This document shows positions 43,002 through 52,482 of a stretch of 64,000 nucleotides of DNA, piece by piece. The first letter of the stretch is position 1. Each line of letters opens with the position of its first letter. The notes beneath the pieces are model-generated. The model was given only the letters and a program-made list of their open reading frames with translations. It was not told the origin of the DNA and did not search any database. The stretch comes from Thermomicrobiales bacterium. Lineage in GTDB: Bacteria; Chloroflexota; Chloroflexia; Thermomicrobiales; UBA6265. The position numbers and the translations under genes were made by a program. The stretch covers positions 568,023-632,022 of the forward strand of contig JAHBVL010000002.1 in NCBI GenBank assembly GCA_019637585.1, given 5' to 3'.

Positions 43002-44648
43002 ATGACGACCGAAACCCTCACCTCCACCCTTCCCGCCACGGCCACCGGCGCCGAGGCGGTGATCCGGACCCTCGAAGCCAACGATGTCGACGTCCTTTTC
43101 GGCATCCCCGGCGTCCACACGCTGGCGCTCTACGATGCCCTGCGCGACTCTTCGATCCGCCACGTGCTGGCCCGCCACGAACAGGGTGTCGGATTCATGA
43201 CCGACGGGTACGCGCGGGTCTCCGGCAAAGCGGGCGTGGCCCTGGTGATCACCGGTCCCGGGGTGACGAATCTGGCGACGGCGCTGGGAGAGGCGTATAC
43301 CGACTCCTCCCCGATTCTGGCGATTTCCTCGAACGTCGAACGAGCCTGGATCGACGACATGCGAGGCAACCTGCACGACCTCAAAGACCAGCTCGGCGTC
43401 ACGGCCGCTGTGACCAAATGGAATGGCCGGGCGATGAGCGCGTCGAGCGCCGGATCGCTTGTGGAAACTGCCTTCTGGCACCTCAGAACGGGACGTCCCC
43501 GCCCAGTGCATGTCGAGTTCCCGCTCGATGTGCTCGACGAACCACTCGGACAGGAGACGCCGGTCGCCTCCATCCAGCCAGGTCGACTGGCGCCCGGCAT
43601 GGCCGAGATCAACGCCGCGGCCGAAGCGATCGAGCGGTCCCACCGCCCGGTTCTCTACTGCGGTGGAGGCGCTGTGTCGTCAGGAGCCTCAGCCGCCGTT
43701 ACCCAACTGGCCGAACGACTCGGCGCGCCGGTGATCACGTCGATCATGGGGAAGGGAGCGATTCGGGAGGACCATCCCCTCTCGCTCGGCGCTCTCTGGA
43801 GCAACGGCAACGCGGTCGACGAGGTGCTTCGCCAGTCGGACTGCCTGATCGTGATTGGATCGAAGCTCGGCTACCAGGAGACTGGGCTGAACCTGCCGAT
43901 TCCCGGCACCCTGATCAGAATCGACATCGATCCCCGCGAAATGCATCTCAACGCCCGCCCCGACATCGCAATCGAGGCCGATGCCAGGTTGAGTACCGAG
44001 GCGCTGCTCGAACGACTAGGCGACATCGATCGAGGCACGACCGGATTCGGAGCCGATGCGATCACGTCGGCGCGACAGCGGGCCGAGGCGAGCGCCTATG
44101 GGGCCGACCGCCGGGCGCTGGTCGATGCGCTTCGCCGCGCGATTCCGCGCGATGGCATTTTGAGCACCGACATGACGCAGCTCGCCTATGTGGCGACCTA
44201 CCTCTACCCCGTTTACGAACCGCGCACATTCCTCTTTCCGATGGGCTACGGCACACTCGGGTTTGCGCTCCCTGCTGCCATCGGCGCGAAAATCGCCCGG
44301 CCGGAAGCAACTGTCGTGGCGATGGTGGGGGATGGTGGATTCCAGTACACCATGGGCGAACTCGGGTGTGCGGTCCAGGAGCGCCTCGGGGTCCCGATCG
44401 TCATCTTCAACGATTCGACCTATTCCGCGGTCAAGTCGTCGCAGGAACGGACACGCGGCGGCCGCTACATCGGCGTCGATCTGGTCAATCCCGATTACGT
44501 CGAGCTGGCAAGAGCCTACGGTATTCCCGGAGTGCGGGTCGAAACACCAGATGCCCTGGAACGAGAAGTCCGACTGGCAGCAGACCGCGACCTGCCGACC
44601 ATCATCGACGTACCGATCCCTGGCTGGGTGTCAACTCCGGATCACTAG
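43002..44648 (+). CDS. Thiamine-diphosphate-dependent enzyme, acetolactate-synthase-like
   Basis: A 548-residue TPP enzyme of the acetolactate synthase/2-oxoacid decarboxylase group. The N-terminal pyrimidine domain holds RHEQGVGFMTDGYARVSGK with the catalytic Glu; the C-terminal domain has MVGDGGFQYTMGELG and NDSTYSAVK, the Mg-TPP motif. There is no adjacent regulatory subunit (ilvN) and no ketol-acid reductoisomerase, so anabolic IlvB is less likely. The HEQGxGFM-GYARVSGK region resembles 5-guanidino-2-oxopentanoate decarboxylase-type enzymes. AAGGAA precedes ATG 43002. The last 47 bases overlap the convergent membrane-protein gene. Confidence 0.85.
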   Translation: MTTETLTSTLPATATGAEAVIRTLEANDVDVLFGIPGVHTLALYDALRDSSIRHVLARHEQGVGFMTDGYARVSGKAGVALVITGPGVTNLATALGEAYTDSSPILAISSNVERAWIDDMRGNLHDLKDQLGVTAAVTKWNGRAMSASSAGSLVETAFWHLRTGRPRPVHVEFPLDVLDEPLGQETPVASIQPGRLAPGMAEINAAAEAIERSHRPVLYCGGGAVSSGASAAVTQLAERLGAPVITSIMGKGAIREDHPLSLGALWSNGNAVDEVLRQSDCLIVIGSKLGYQETGLNLPIPGTLIRIDIDPREMHLNARPDIAIEADARLSTEALLERLGDIDRGTTGFGADAITSARQRAEASAYGADRRALVDALRRAIPRDGILSTDMTQLAYVATYLYPVYEPRTFLFPMGYGTLGFALPAAIGAKIARPEATVVAMVGDGGFQYTMGELGCAVQERLGVPIVIFNDSTYSAVKSSQERTRGGRYIGVDLVNPDYVELARAYGIPGVRVETPDALEREVRLAADRDLPTIIDVPIPGWVSTPDH

Positions 44649-46887
44649 GGGCAAGGCGCCGGCTGGACAGCAGCCACCGCTGCGGAACCAGCAACCACGC
44701 GACGCCGAGCAGACCGGCCACCAGCCCCAGCCGGCTCAGCCAGTCCCAGACGTCGGTGCGGTATGTCATGACGACCTTTGTACCGGGGTCGTCGCCGGTG
44801 ACAACCATGTAGCCCCGCTCATCCTTCTCGATCGAGGCGGCGTGGCCATCAATGGTCGCTTCCCAGCGTGGATACCAGTTGTGCCGGACGGTGAACGTGC
44901 TGGCTGGAGACCCGGTGCTGCCGGCAATCTGCCGGTCGTTGGCGGTAACATCCAGCTGCTGATCGTCATCGGTGGTGACGATCGTGACCGGGTCGTTCAC
45001 CAGAAAGATCGACCAAAGCCCGGCCCGCTCCAGCGTCAGCAAATCTGACGCGGCCGCGGCCGGAGCCGCTTCTCCAGTCACGATGACCGCGCCAATGCCA
45101 TGTTGCCGAAGGTATGCGGCATCGAGCGCCGATGCGTCGTCGTCGTAGGCATGCGACGTTTCGGGGTCGTAGGCGCCGTAGTGGTCGGTTTGCCAGTACC
45201 AGAGCCAGTCATCGTAGAAGAAGCGCCGGTCACTCCACTGTGGCGACCAGAGTTGATCGTGCCACGAAACAGCCGTTCCCAGCACCAGAATCGCGGTGCC
45301 GGGTGGAGCCGTCTCGTCGGCCAGCCTCACCTGCGCTTCCAGTTCGGCAATAGCCGCGGACGCCGTCGTCACCAGTCCATCGGCCGCCCGGTCGCTCTCT
45401 GGAATGCCCGGCAGCCAGGCGCCGACATAGCCGGCCAGGAAGAGGAGCGCTGTCACGGCCATGACCGCATCTGCGAAGACACCATGGCTTTCTGGGAGTC
45501 GGTCAGTGCTACCGTCATCCTGAACGAATATGCCTGGGACGGCACCCGTGCCGCGTGAAAAGGCACCGTCATCCTGAACGAAGTGAAGGATCTCTCCGTC
45601 GTCTCCCGCCACGACCGTCGTCTCCCTGGAAACTGCTGCGGCAGGAGATCCTTCGCTGCGCTCAGGATGACGGTACCCTTCATGCCGCACTAGTGCCGGC
45701 TCCCGGCTTGTTGGCTCAGAATGACGGGTCCGTGTGAGGAGGACGTCGACAGTCGCCCAGACCCCGTAGGCCGCTAGGTAGATGACGAGCAGACGCTGAA
45801 AGGGCATCAGTCGCGTGGCCTCGAGCTGGCTGACCAGATTCGCCGCGCTCGTTGAAAGAACCGTCGACGCGGTTCCCGCCACATAAAGCGCCAGGACGAT
45901 CAACACCGTCCGGCCGCCATCATCCTCTCGCCTCAGGATCGCCGCCAGCGCACCAACAACCGCCAGCACCATCGCCGGCGTCGAGACCGCCTGCAGACTC
46001 GAGCGCCAGTACTCTCCCAGATCGGCATACGAGGAGTACCGAACGAATACGTAGAGATCACCAAAGCGCATCAATGCTCCAGCCAGGGGAGCCACCAGGA
46101 GGAACGTGAGCAGAACGATCTCGATCGAGCGCTTGCCGATGGTGCGAGCGGATCGAGCGGTCGGGTTGTCGATCAGTGCAGCCAGTCCGCACCCGACCAG
46201 AATGGCGGCCAATGGCAACACCGACCGGACATTGGTGTAGACCGCAATCGCCGCGACAATCGCTCCAGCCGCCAGCAACCACCGGCTGGCGTCGCGCAGA
46301 TAGCCGCGGTGTAGCGCCAGGACTAATGGCAGGAGCGCTGCCGACGCGACATTGGTCAGCAATCCCCATTCGAGGAGCTCCATGGCGCCGCCCGACCACC
46401 ACCAGCCCCGCACGCAGACGTGCATCACGATCGCAAGGACCGGCACGCTCCACGGCAGACGCCCGAATCGAGCCAGCGCCGCAAACCCCACAACCGGGAG
46501 GAGAAACACACCGATGACCACCAGTTTGTGCACGACCATGATCGGCCAGATACCCAGGGTCACCGCCCAGACGATGACCTCGATCCATGCCGCTCCCAGG
46601 GGATAGAACTCGACCGGGTACCCGCCCTGATGGTTGCCGATCCAGCGGAGGAGCTCGCCATCGGCGAGCGAGCGGCGCAGGATCTCCGCCCGCGTGGCGT
46701 GGAAGGGGTGGTCGACCGTGGCGAAAGTGTTGGGAAAGCGCAGCGACGATCCATCCGGCAGGGTGACTGTCGCCCACAGATCGAACCCACCGAGTCGCCA
46801 GAACGTCCAAAGCGCAAAGAGCAGGAAGAACCCGAGCCAGAACACCCCAGCCAGGCGGCGAGTCGAAGCGCGCTCCTGGGAGTCCAT
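44602..46887 (-). CDS. Polytopic membrane protein, GT-C/YfhO-like, with inserted repeat
   Basis: A 761-residue membrane protein with roughly 11-12 TM helices in the first 530 residues and a large outer C-terminal domain ending in a last helix (LSRLGLVAGLLGVAWLLVP). FPNTFATVDHPFHATRAEIL and NHQGGYPVEFYPLG fit the first outer loop of GT-C-type glycosyltransferases; FTVRHNWYPRWEATIDG resembles YfhO-type proteins. Residues about 388-460 are translated from dispersed repeat DNA (including RHPERSEGS and ILHFVQDDG) and lie between two TM helices. It is the last gene of the glycan cluster, with one-base overlap (TGATG) to the upstream gene. Confidence 0.75.
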   Translation of the reverse strand: MDSQERASTRRLAGVFWLGFFLLFALWTFWRLGGFDLWATVTLPDGSSLRFPNTFATVDHPFHATRAEILRRSLADGELLRWIGNHQGGYPVEFYPLGAAWIEVIVWAVTLGIWPIMVVHKLVVIGVFLLPVVGFAALARFGRLPWSVPVLAIVMHVCVRGWWWSGGAMELLEWGLLTNVASAALLPLVLALHRGYLRDASRWLLAAGAIVAAIAVYTNVRSVLPLAAILVGCGLAALIDNPTARSARTIGKRSIEIVLLTFLLVAPLAGALMRFGDLYVFVRYSSYADLGEYWRSSLQAVSTPAMVLAVVGALAAILRREDDGGRTVLIVLALYVAGTASTVLSTSAANLVSQLEATRLMPFQRLLVIYLAAYGVWATVDVLLTRTRHSEPTSREPALVRHEGYRHPERSEGSPAAAVSRETTVVAGDDGEILHFVQDDGAFSRGTGAVPGIFVQDDGSTDRLPESHGVFADAVMAVTALLFLAGYVGAWLPGIPESDRAADGLVTTASAAIAELEAQVRLADETAPPGTAILVLGTAVSWHDQLWSPQWSDRRFFYDDWLWYWQTDHYGAYDPETSHAYDDDASALDAAYLRQHGIGAVIVTGEAAPAAAASDLLTLERAGLWSIFLVNDPVTIVTTDDDQQLDVTANDRQIAGSTGSPASTFTVRHNWYPRWEATIDGHAASIEKDERGYMVVTGDDPGTKVVMTYRTDVWDWLSRLGLVAGLLGVAWLLVPQRWLLSSRRLAPSDPELTPSQGSVRR
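45568..45671. repeat. 104-bp palindromic dispersed repeat, copy B, inside a gene
   Basis: The same length as copy A at 3110-3213 and about 90% identical, with ends GTCATCCTGAACGAAG and CTGCGCTCAGGATGAC. Fragments of the same family flank it: CCGTCATCCTGAACGAA near 45512 and CTCAGAATGACGG near 45715. The composite is read in frame by the membrane-protein gene. Confidence 0.92.
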
Positions 46888-47225
46888 CAGGAGGGCAGGT
46901 CGCTCTCAGCGTGGTCGAGTGGATCAGATCGATTGGCGTTCGCTTCCCCCGCATCCGCCAGCGCCAGCCAGACGAGCCAGAGCGCACCGGCCACGAACGC
47001 GACGCATCCCGCCCAGAAGAGGGCTTCCAGAATGATCTGTGGACCGATCCCCGGCAAGCTCTCGGCCATGCGTTTCCAGATCGATCCGGCCATGTGCCGC
47101 TCGATCACGGCCCGATCGAGCCGGGCCCGCACTGGCCAGAAGATGGCGTAGATCGCCAGCGGCAGACCGAGCAGGCACCAGGCAACCACCCGGCCACGGT
47201 TGGAGTCATCGAGACGGCCGCTCAT
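46887..47225 (-). CDS. Small two-helix membrane protein
   Basis: 112 residues starting MSGRLDDSNRGRVVAW. Two TM helices are seen: VAWCLLGLPLAIYAIFWPV and IILEALFWAGCVAFVAGALW, separated by a basic loop (RARLDRAVIERHMAGSIWKR), with an acidic tail. ATG 47225 overlaps the upstream stop (ATGA), and its stop overlaps the next ATG (TGATG), so it is coupled on both sides. A longer frame upstream is only the shadow of the GT-C gene. Function is unknown; it is probably an accessory of the flanking glycosyl-transfer proteins. Confidence 0.75.
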   Translation of the reverse strand: MSGRLDDSNRGRVVAWCLLGLPLAIYAIFWPVRARLDRAVIERHMAGSIWKRMAESLPGIGPQIILEALFWAGCVAFVAGALWLVWLALADAGEANANRSDPLDHAESDLPS

Positions 47226-48757
47226 TGGAGATCCCAATCGGTCAGATGCCAGTAGGGGATGACGAATTTCGTGTAGATGACCAGTGTCAACAGGATGAGG
47301 GCGCTGACGATCGCCCCTTGAGCGTAGGGGCGCAGCCGTGGCGGCACAAGCGTCCGGGCGCCGAGAGCGAGTCCGATCGCCACCGCATTGACCGTCGGAA
47401 AGAGATAGCGCGACTGGGTCAGGCGGAATCGGGTGCCGAATTGGATGATGGCCAGATAGGAGATGACGAACAGGACCGTATAGAGCACGATCGTTTGGAC
47501 CTGGAGACGGTTGAGCGGTTCGTATCCTCTCAACCAGGAAAGGAAATCGCTCCCGCGGCGACGGGCCAGACCGCGCAGGGCCAGGAGAAGAAGTCCCACC
47601 AGGGCGAGGATGACCGGAATGGCGATCAGCCAGAGGAGCCAGTCGGTCAGCTGGATGCGCCGCCACCCGAACGCGCCCCACGACTCCTGCCAGCGAGCCC
47701 AGACGTAGCTGCGATTGAACAGCTGGTCGGTGAACGTCCCTGCCGGGAAATTCCAGGGACGTTGCATCTCCTCGACCTGATCGAGTGCATCGAGACTGCC
47801 GTAGGTTCGCCAGAGAAAAAGGTACCAGGGAGCAGCGAGAAGACCGCCCAAACCGGCGACGACCGCTCCCTTGCAGACCCACTCCGAGACATTGCGCCAG
47901 CCAATTGCCATGATCATCGCCAGCGCGATGATCGGCGCCACGATCGACGTGTTCCCCTTGATCAGCATGGCGATACCGAGCGCGAGACCGAGCACCACAC
48001 AATCCCAAAGCAGAAAACGGGAGCGCATTCCCCGGGCCAGGAGGCAGAGGATCAGGCTGATCGCGGCGATTCCCAGAATATCGTGGTTGACCATCGACGC
48101 CTCATACGAGATCTGCGGCTGAAAGGCCACGAACGTCGATGCGACGATAGCGATGAACCGGTCTCCGGGGAAGACGAGCCGGGCGGTCAGAAAAGCAAGG
48201 AACACCGTGAGCAGACCGAACGGGATCGAGAGCATCCTGATCAGGTACTGCTGCGTCTCGATCGACGTGAAATCGCTGATCAGATAAAGCGGCGCACCCA
48301 ACAGGTAGTAGAGCGGCGGATGATTGGCCACATACTGTTCGCCCGCGTCGAAATTGCCAGCCGCTCCCCAGGAGAAGACTCGCGGTGGCCCGTCTGCCCA
48401 CCGCGGGTCATCGGTTCCGCAGGGATCGTATGTCCAGTCGAGAATGTACTGGCAATAGCGGTAAAACTCGTCGGGAATGTCATCGACCAGCAGTTCTGGA
48501 ACGCGTCCTTCGGTGGCCACCGTCTGGATATAGGTGAAGTGCGCGACTTCATCATGACCCGTGAAGGGCGGAAAGATCACCACCAGCAGGAGCTGCTTGA
48601 TCAGAAAGACGAACAGCAGCACCGCCAGGAAGCGCCAGGCGGCATCCTGCCGGAGATGCGCCCTGAGCGTCGCTTTCCAGCCAGACGCCGTCGCCGGCGA
48701 GCTGTCGCCCGCGACGCTGGCCATCTCACCGTCCGGAGCTGCTTCAGCCGACTCCAT
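47222..48757 (-). CDS. GT-C superfamily membrane glycosyltransferase-like protein
   Basis: 511 residues, about 12 TM helices. The first outer loop has FPPFTGHDEVAHFTYIQTV, with the acidic pair expected of GT-C enzymes (PMT/ArnT/DUF2142 type), and later ANHPPLYYLLGAPLY. Such proteins transfer sugars from polyprenyl phosphate on the outer face of the membrane. A roughly 35-residue polar N-terminus precedes TM1. It starts 13 bases after the flavoenzyme stop. The donor and acceptor cannot be inferred. Confidence 0.8.
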   Translation of the reverse strand: MESAEAAPDGEMASVAGDSSPATASGWKATLRAHLRQDAAWRFLAVLLFVFLIKQLLLVVIFPPFTGHDEVAHFTYIQTVATEGRVPELLVDDIPDEFYRYCQYILDWTYDPCGTDDPRWADGPPRVFSWGAAGNFDAGEQYVANHPPLYYLLGAPLYLISDFTSIETQQYLIRMLSIPFGLLTVFLAFLTARLVFPGDRFIAIVASTFVAFQPQISYEASMVNHDILGIAAISLILCLLARGMRSRFLLWDCVVLGLALGIAMLIKGNTSIVAPIIALAMIMAIGWRNVSEWVCKGAVVAGLGGLLAAPWYLFLWRTYGSLDALDQVEEMQRPWNFPAGTFTDQLFNRSYVWARWQESWGAFGWRRIQLTDWLLWLIAIPVILALVGLLLLALRGLARRRGSDFLSWLRGYEPLNRLQVQTIVLYTVLFVISYLAIIQFGTRFRLTQSRYLFPTVNAVAIGLALGARTLVPPRLRPYAQGAIVSALILLTLVIYTKFVIPYWHLTDWDLQ

Positions 48758-48770
48758 CGCCGCGGCTCAG

Positions 48771-50258
48771 CTAACGGCCAGCAGCGACCGGTGATTCGAC
48801 CCGTTTGATCTCGTGATATTCCTTTTCGGCGTTCACCTGATCGAGATCGTGATGCTCGCCCAGGATGTTCTTCGCCGCCAGCAGACCGGTTTCGATCGAG
48901 TGGTCGGTGTTGTTGTACCGGAACGTGCCGTAGCGGCCAATGATCTGCAGGTTCTCGAAGGTGTCGATGAAATCCTTGATCTTCTTCAGCGGTTCCTCGT
49001 AGCCGATGACATACGACGGATACGCCCGGGGCGCCCGAATGATGAAACCGTCGATGACTTCCGACCGGTCGATGAAGGTGAGATCGTTGACCAGGTGATC
49101 GACCGTCTGCTTGACGAACTCCTCCTCGGTCATGTTCCAGATGGCATCGCCGGGCGAGCAGAAGTACTCGACGACCAGCGACGTGAAGTCATCCCCCGGC
49201 ACCATCGCCGCGCTCCAGTTTTTCGGCTCGTGGAACCGGCCAAACAGGATGTTCTTGTCATGCACATAGAGCCAGGTGTCAGGGGTGACCTGACGCCGCT
49301 TGAGCAGAATGTTCACGGTCACGATGTTGCGGAAAGTCAATGCGTCGGCGGCGGCCAGCACCTCCGCGGGGGCGGCTGGTTCCATGATCTTGGCCAGCAC
49401 AGTCAGGGGAATCGATGAAATGTAGTTGGCGGCGGTCACCAGCTCCGGACCCCGTTCGGTTTCCACGGTGACGCCGGTGACTTTGGAGCCCTCCCGGTGC
49501 ACCTTCGTCACCCCGGCGCCGAGCCGGACCTCGTTGCCCATCCGCTGGATGCCATCGGCCATACGCTCGGAAAGCCGTCCGAAACCGTATTTCGGGTACA
49601 TGAACTCGTCGATGAGACTGACGACCTTCCCCTTCGAGGGAACGACGGCATCCTTCACGGCGGTGACCAGCGACATCCCCTTGGAGCGTTGGGCCACCCA
49701 GTCGCCGCTCATCTGGTCGCAGGGCAATCCCCAGACTTTCTCTGAATAGCGTTTGAAAAAGAGCTCATAGAGGGTTGGGCCGAACTGATCGATGTAGGCA
49801 TCTTCCATGGAGACGATCTCGACCGGTCTGGCCTTGTGCACCGCCCGGGTGCGCGCGTAATCGGCCATCGCCTGGGCCGATTTGACCGGTCCCACCGCTT
49901 TCAGCGCATTGGAGATCTTGAGCGGGTAATCGACGTACTTGCCATCGAAATAGATGCGGCTGACGCGATTCACCCAGAGGAGCTCTTCGGCAATCACCTC
50001 CTTGAAGAGGTCATTGAGCTCGTCGATCTTGGTGAACCAGCGATGCCCGCCGATATCGAAACGAAACTCGCCATATTCGGTGTCACGGGTGATGGTGCGG
50101 GCCAGACCGCCCACGAATGGAGCGCGTTCCACGACGGTTGCCGGCACCCCGGCTTTGCTCAGCACGTAGGCCGAGCACAATCCACCGGGACCGGCTCCCA
50201 TGATCAGCGTCGACTGATCGTGGACGGCGCCGTTCGTCGATCCGTTACCTGACTGCAT
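48771..50258 (-). CDS. FAD-dependent oxidoreductase, UDP-galactopyranose-mutase-like
   Basis: A 495-residue flavoprotein. LIMGAGPGGLCSAYVLSKAG is the FAD-binding loop, VERAPFVGGLARTI and FDIGGHRWFTK the next contacts, and GRYGTFRYNNTDHSIETGLL the C-terminal FAD motif. This layout occurs in UDP-galactopyranose-mutase-like and protoporphyrinogen-oxidase-like amine oxidases of sugar clusters. The neighbours (GT-C proteins, GtrA) suggest a nucleotide-sugar or polyprenyl-sugar substrate; a true mutase role is not proven. First gene of the run down to 44.6 kb. Confidence 0.82.
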   Translation of the reverse strand: MQSGNGSTNGAVHDQSTLIMGAGPGGLCSAYVLSKAGVPATVVERAPFVGGLARTITRDTEYGEFRFDIGGHRWFTKIDELNDLFKEVIAEELLWVNRVSRIYFDGKYVDYPLKISNALKAVGPVKSAQAMADYARTRAVHKARPVEIVSMEDAYIDQFGPTLYELFFKRYSEKVWGLPCDQMSGDWVAQRSKGMSLVTAVKDAVVPSKGKVVSLIDEFMYPKYGFGRLSERMADGIQRMGNEVRLGAGVTKVHREGSKVTGVTVETERGPELVTAANYISSIPLTVLAKIMEPAAPAEVLAAADALTFRNIVTVNILLKRRQVTPDTWLYVHDKNILFGRFHEPKNWSAAMVPGDDFTSLVVEYFCSPGDAIWNMTEEEFVKQTVDHLVNDLTFIDRSEVIDGFIIRAPRAYPSYVIGYEEPLKKIKDFIDTFENLQIIGRYGTFRYNNTDHSIETGLLAAKNILGEHHDLDQVNAEKEYHEIKRVESPVAAGR

Positions 50259-50495
50259 TGATGAGGAGTCCTTCCAGCATGAAGTGCTGAGTCATTTGCG
50301 CGTTTACGCGGTCGAGTTTCATCTGCAAGAAACGTTCCAAGGGCCGGGAAACTACCACGCAGGCGGATCGCGCTATCGCGATCGCTTCGATCTACTGTAC
50401 CAGCAACAGTCGCGGCTGCACCCACGACTGGCCACCAAGTTTACTGATAGCGCGGCCGTCGTCGAGTCAAATCCCGAGCGAACGATGCGATCGAT

Positions 50496-50921
50496 CTACT
50501 CTCGCCAGGTCACATGATGGTTGACCAGGAAATTCCAGACGGCAGCCACGCCAGCGCCAAAGAGGTTGGCGATCAGGTAGTGGACGCCGAACTCGTGGAC
50601 CAGGAGGGAAAGGATGCCGAAGTTGATGAGCAGACCCACCAGATTGATGGGAAAGTACATCCCCATTCGGTGCAGCATCGGCCCGGTTCCACGGTCGTGC
50701 CAGGTCCACCGCTCGTTGAGCGTGAACGTGACGATCATCGACAGGAAAATCGCCAGCGGAGAGGCGAATCCCAGCCGCAGATGGACGATGTCGTGAAAAA
50801 GAAAGAGGAGTCCCTGATTGACGGCGAGACCAACAGCTCCCACCACCAGGAACTTCTGAAATCGGTGAGCGAGCTTCCAGGCTCTGACTGCGGGCTCCGG
50901 CCAGCTCTCGACCGACAACAT
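50496..50921 (-). CDS. GtrA family flippase-like membrane protein
   Basis: 141 residues with four TM helices, first FLVVGAVGLAVNQGLLFLFH and then FLSMIVTFTLNERWTWHD, with the conserved N-x-x-W-T/F-W ending each half (also FLVNHHVTWRE). GtrA-type proteins are thought to flip undecaprenyl-phosphate-linked sugars. ATG 50921 is chosen near the start of homology; the frame extends to 51038. It lies 237 bases upstream of the flavoenzyme gene on the same strand and fits the glycan cluster. Confidence 0.88.
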   Translation of the reverse strand: MLSVESWPEPAVRAWKLAHRFQKFLVVGAVGLAVNQGLLFLFHDIVHLRLGFASPLAIFLSMIVTFTLNERWTWHDRGTGPMLHRMGMYFPINLVGLLINFGILSLLVHEFGVHYLIANLFGAGVAAVWNFLVNHHVTWRE

Positions 50922-51051
50922 GGATGACCGCACCCCTTGCCGGTTCCCTGCCGGGCCGGTCGAGTCCCCTTGGCGCCAGGCGGCGTCAGCGGGGAACGAT
51001 ACCACGTCGGTGACCGGCTTCCGAGCGTGACGATTCACGCTTCACCTTCGT

Positions 51052-52323
51052 TCACGCCGCTTCCAGACTGGGCGACTCAGCATTCATCAGCAGGTCCAGC
51101 GCGGCGCCAAGCTGCGCGTCGCCGACCAGCTCAATGTCGCGCTCCGACATCCGCTCACCACTGTCGAATTCGAGCATCGCCCCATCCAGCGGCATCGACA
51201 CGACAATCGACGGCTCGATCCCGACATTGCGCGCGCTCTCGCCGGCCGGGGTGGTCCAGATCGCCGTGCCGATCGCCGCGATCGAGCCATCATCCAGGTC
51301 GAACGAGCTGACGACCGTGCCTGTTCCAAACGTTCGCACGCCAACCACTTCGGCCCGGCCATGATCCCGCAATGCCGCGGCGACGATTTCCGACGACGAC
51401 GCAGAGTTCTCGTCGACCAGAACAACCAGCGGGATCTCCTGGGCGCGTCCCGCATCCCGATTGATCACATAGTCTTCCGGCTCACCGTTGCGTCCCTGCT
51501 GGACATAGAGCACCGTACCGGTGGGGAGAAATTGCGATGCCACTCGCTCGGCTTCGTAGACATATCCGCCCGGATTGCCCCGCAAATCGAGAATGATGCC
51601 GGCGCCTCCTGCATCGAGTGCGGTGTCGATCGCCTCTTCGAGCGCCTGTCCGGCCCCATCCGAGAACTCGTTCAGGCGGATCAGGTAGATGCCGCCGGGA
51701 AGCGCTGCCCATTCCACTGGATCGATGTCGATTCTCGCCCGGTAGATCGTTAGATCGAGCACCTCGTCCTGTCCGGACCGCTCGATCGTCAGCGAAACCG
51801 GGGCCCCTTCCTCGCCACGAAGGAGCGTGCCCACCTCAGTGGATGTCATGCGGCCGGTGTCCCGTCCCTCGATTTCCACAATGAGATCGCCTGCTTCGAT
51901 CCCGGCCGCTTCAGCGGGTGAACCCTTGATCGGCGACACCACCTCCGGGTGCTGACCCCTGAACACCAGACGGACGCCGATGCCAATCAGCTCGCCATTC
52001 AGAGACGCCCGAAACGCCTGCGCTTCGACGGGATCGAGAAACGCGGAATGACCGACGTCGCCGACCGCCTCGACCATGCCCCGCGCAGCGCCATACATCA
52101 GCTCCGTATCGTCCAGCTCGTCCGGCAGCACATAGTGATCCTGAACCAGATCCCATGTCTGCTGGAAGATGGCAAATGCCGGCGTGTCGGTAGCGGACGA
52201 CGAAGCGCCAAGGCGCCCGCCTCCCCCAATCAGCACACCAGCGAGCATGCCCAGCGAGAACACCATGGCCAGCGCGATCGGCACTTTCGCTCCATCGCGC
52301 TTGCCCCTCTTCGATGAAATCAT
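51052..52323 (-). CDS. S41 C-terminal-processing-peptidase-like protein
   Basis: 423 residues: an N-terminal signal anchor (IALAMVFSLGMLAGVLIGGG), a PDZ domain (GIGVRLVFRG...PAEAAGIEAGDLI) and an S41 core. The Ser motif is intact (ENSASSSEIVAAALRDHG). The family TFGKGTVQ, whose Lys is the general base, reads TFGTGTVV here. The fold should sit outside the membrane. ATG 52323 has GGAG about 9 bases upstream. It is divergent from the VOC gene. It may be inactive, or use another base. Confidence 0.88.
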   Translation of the reverse strand: MISSKRGKRDGAKVPIALAMVFSLGMLAGVLIGGGGRLGASSSATDTPAFAIFQQTWDLVQDHYVLPDELDDTELMYGAARGMVEAVGDVGHSAFLDPVEAQAFRASLNGELIGIGVRLVFRGQHPEVVSPIKGSPAEAAGIEAGDLIVEIEGRDTGRMTSTEVGTLLRGEEGAPVSLTIERSGQDEVLDLTIYRARIDIDPVEWAALPGGIYLIRLNEFSDGAGQALEEAIDTALDAGGAGIILDLRGNPGGYVYEAERVASQFLPTGTVLYVQQGRNGEPEDYVINRDAGRAQEIPLVVLVDENSASSSEIVAAALRDHGRAEVVGVRTFGTGTVVSSFDLDDGSIAAIGTAIWTTPAGESARNVGIEPSIVVSMPLDGAMLEFDSGERMSERDIELVGDAQLGAALDLLMNAESPSLEAA

Positions 52324-52482
52324 CAACGCGACTCCAGAAGGATTTACCTGACGGGACGATGCGAAAACGGGACGCCCTTCGACCGGGCAAACATCCCTCA
52401 CACGAGTGTACGCTTGACACCAATCAGTTGGGCTGGGAATCGGTGCCCGGTTCATCCATCTCTAGAACAGCGGAGAACATAC

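Noticed and set aside
43002-44648. Assignment as biosynthetic IlvB
   Set aside because: No ilvN, ilvC or ilvD is adjacent, and the N-terminal motif resembles other TPP decarboxylases; only a general name was given.
47226-48008. Upstream part of the 373-codon frame around the small membrane protein
   Set aside because: This segment is out of frame inside the GT-C gene; only the last 113 codons, after ATG 47225, look real.
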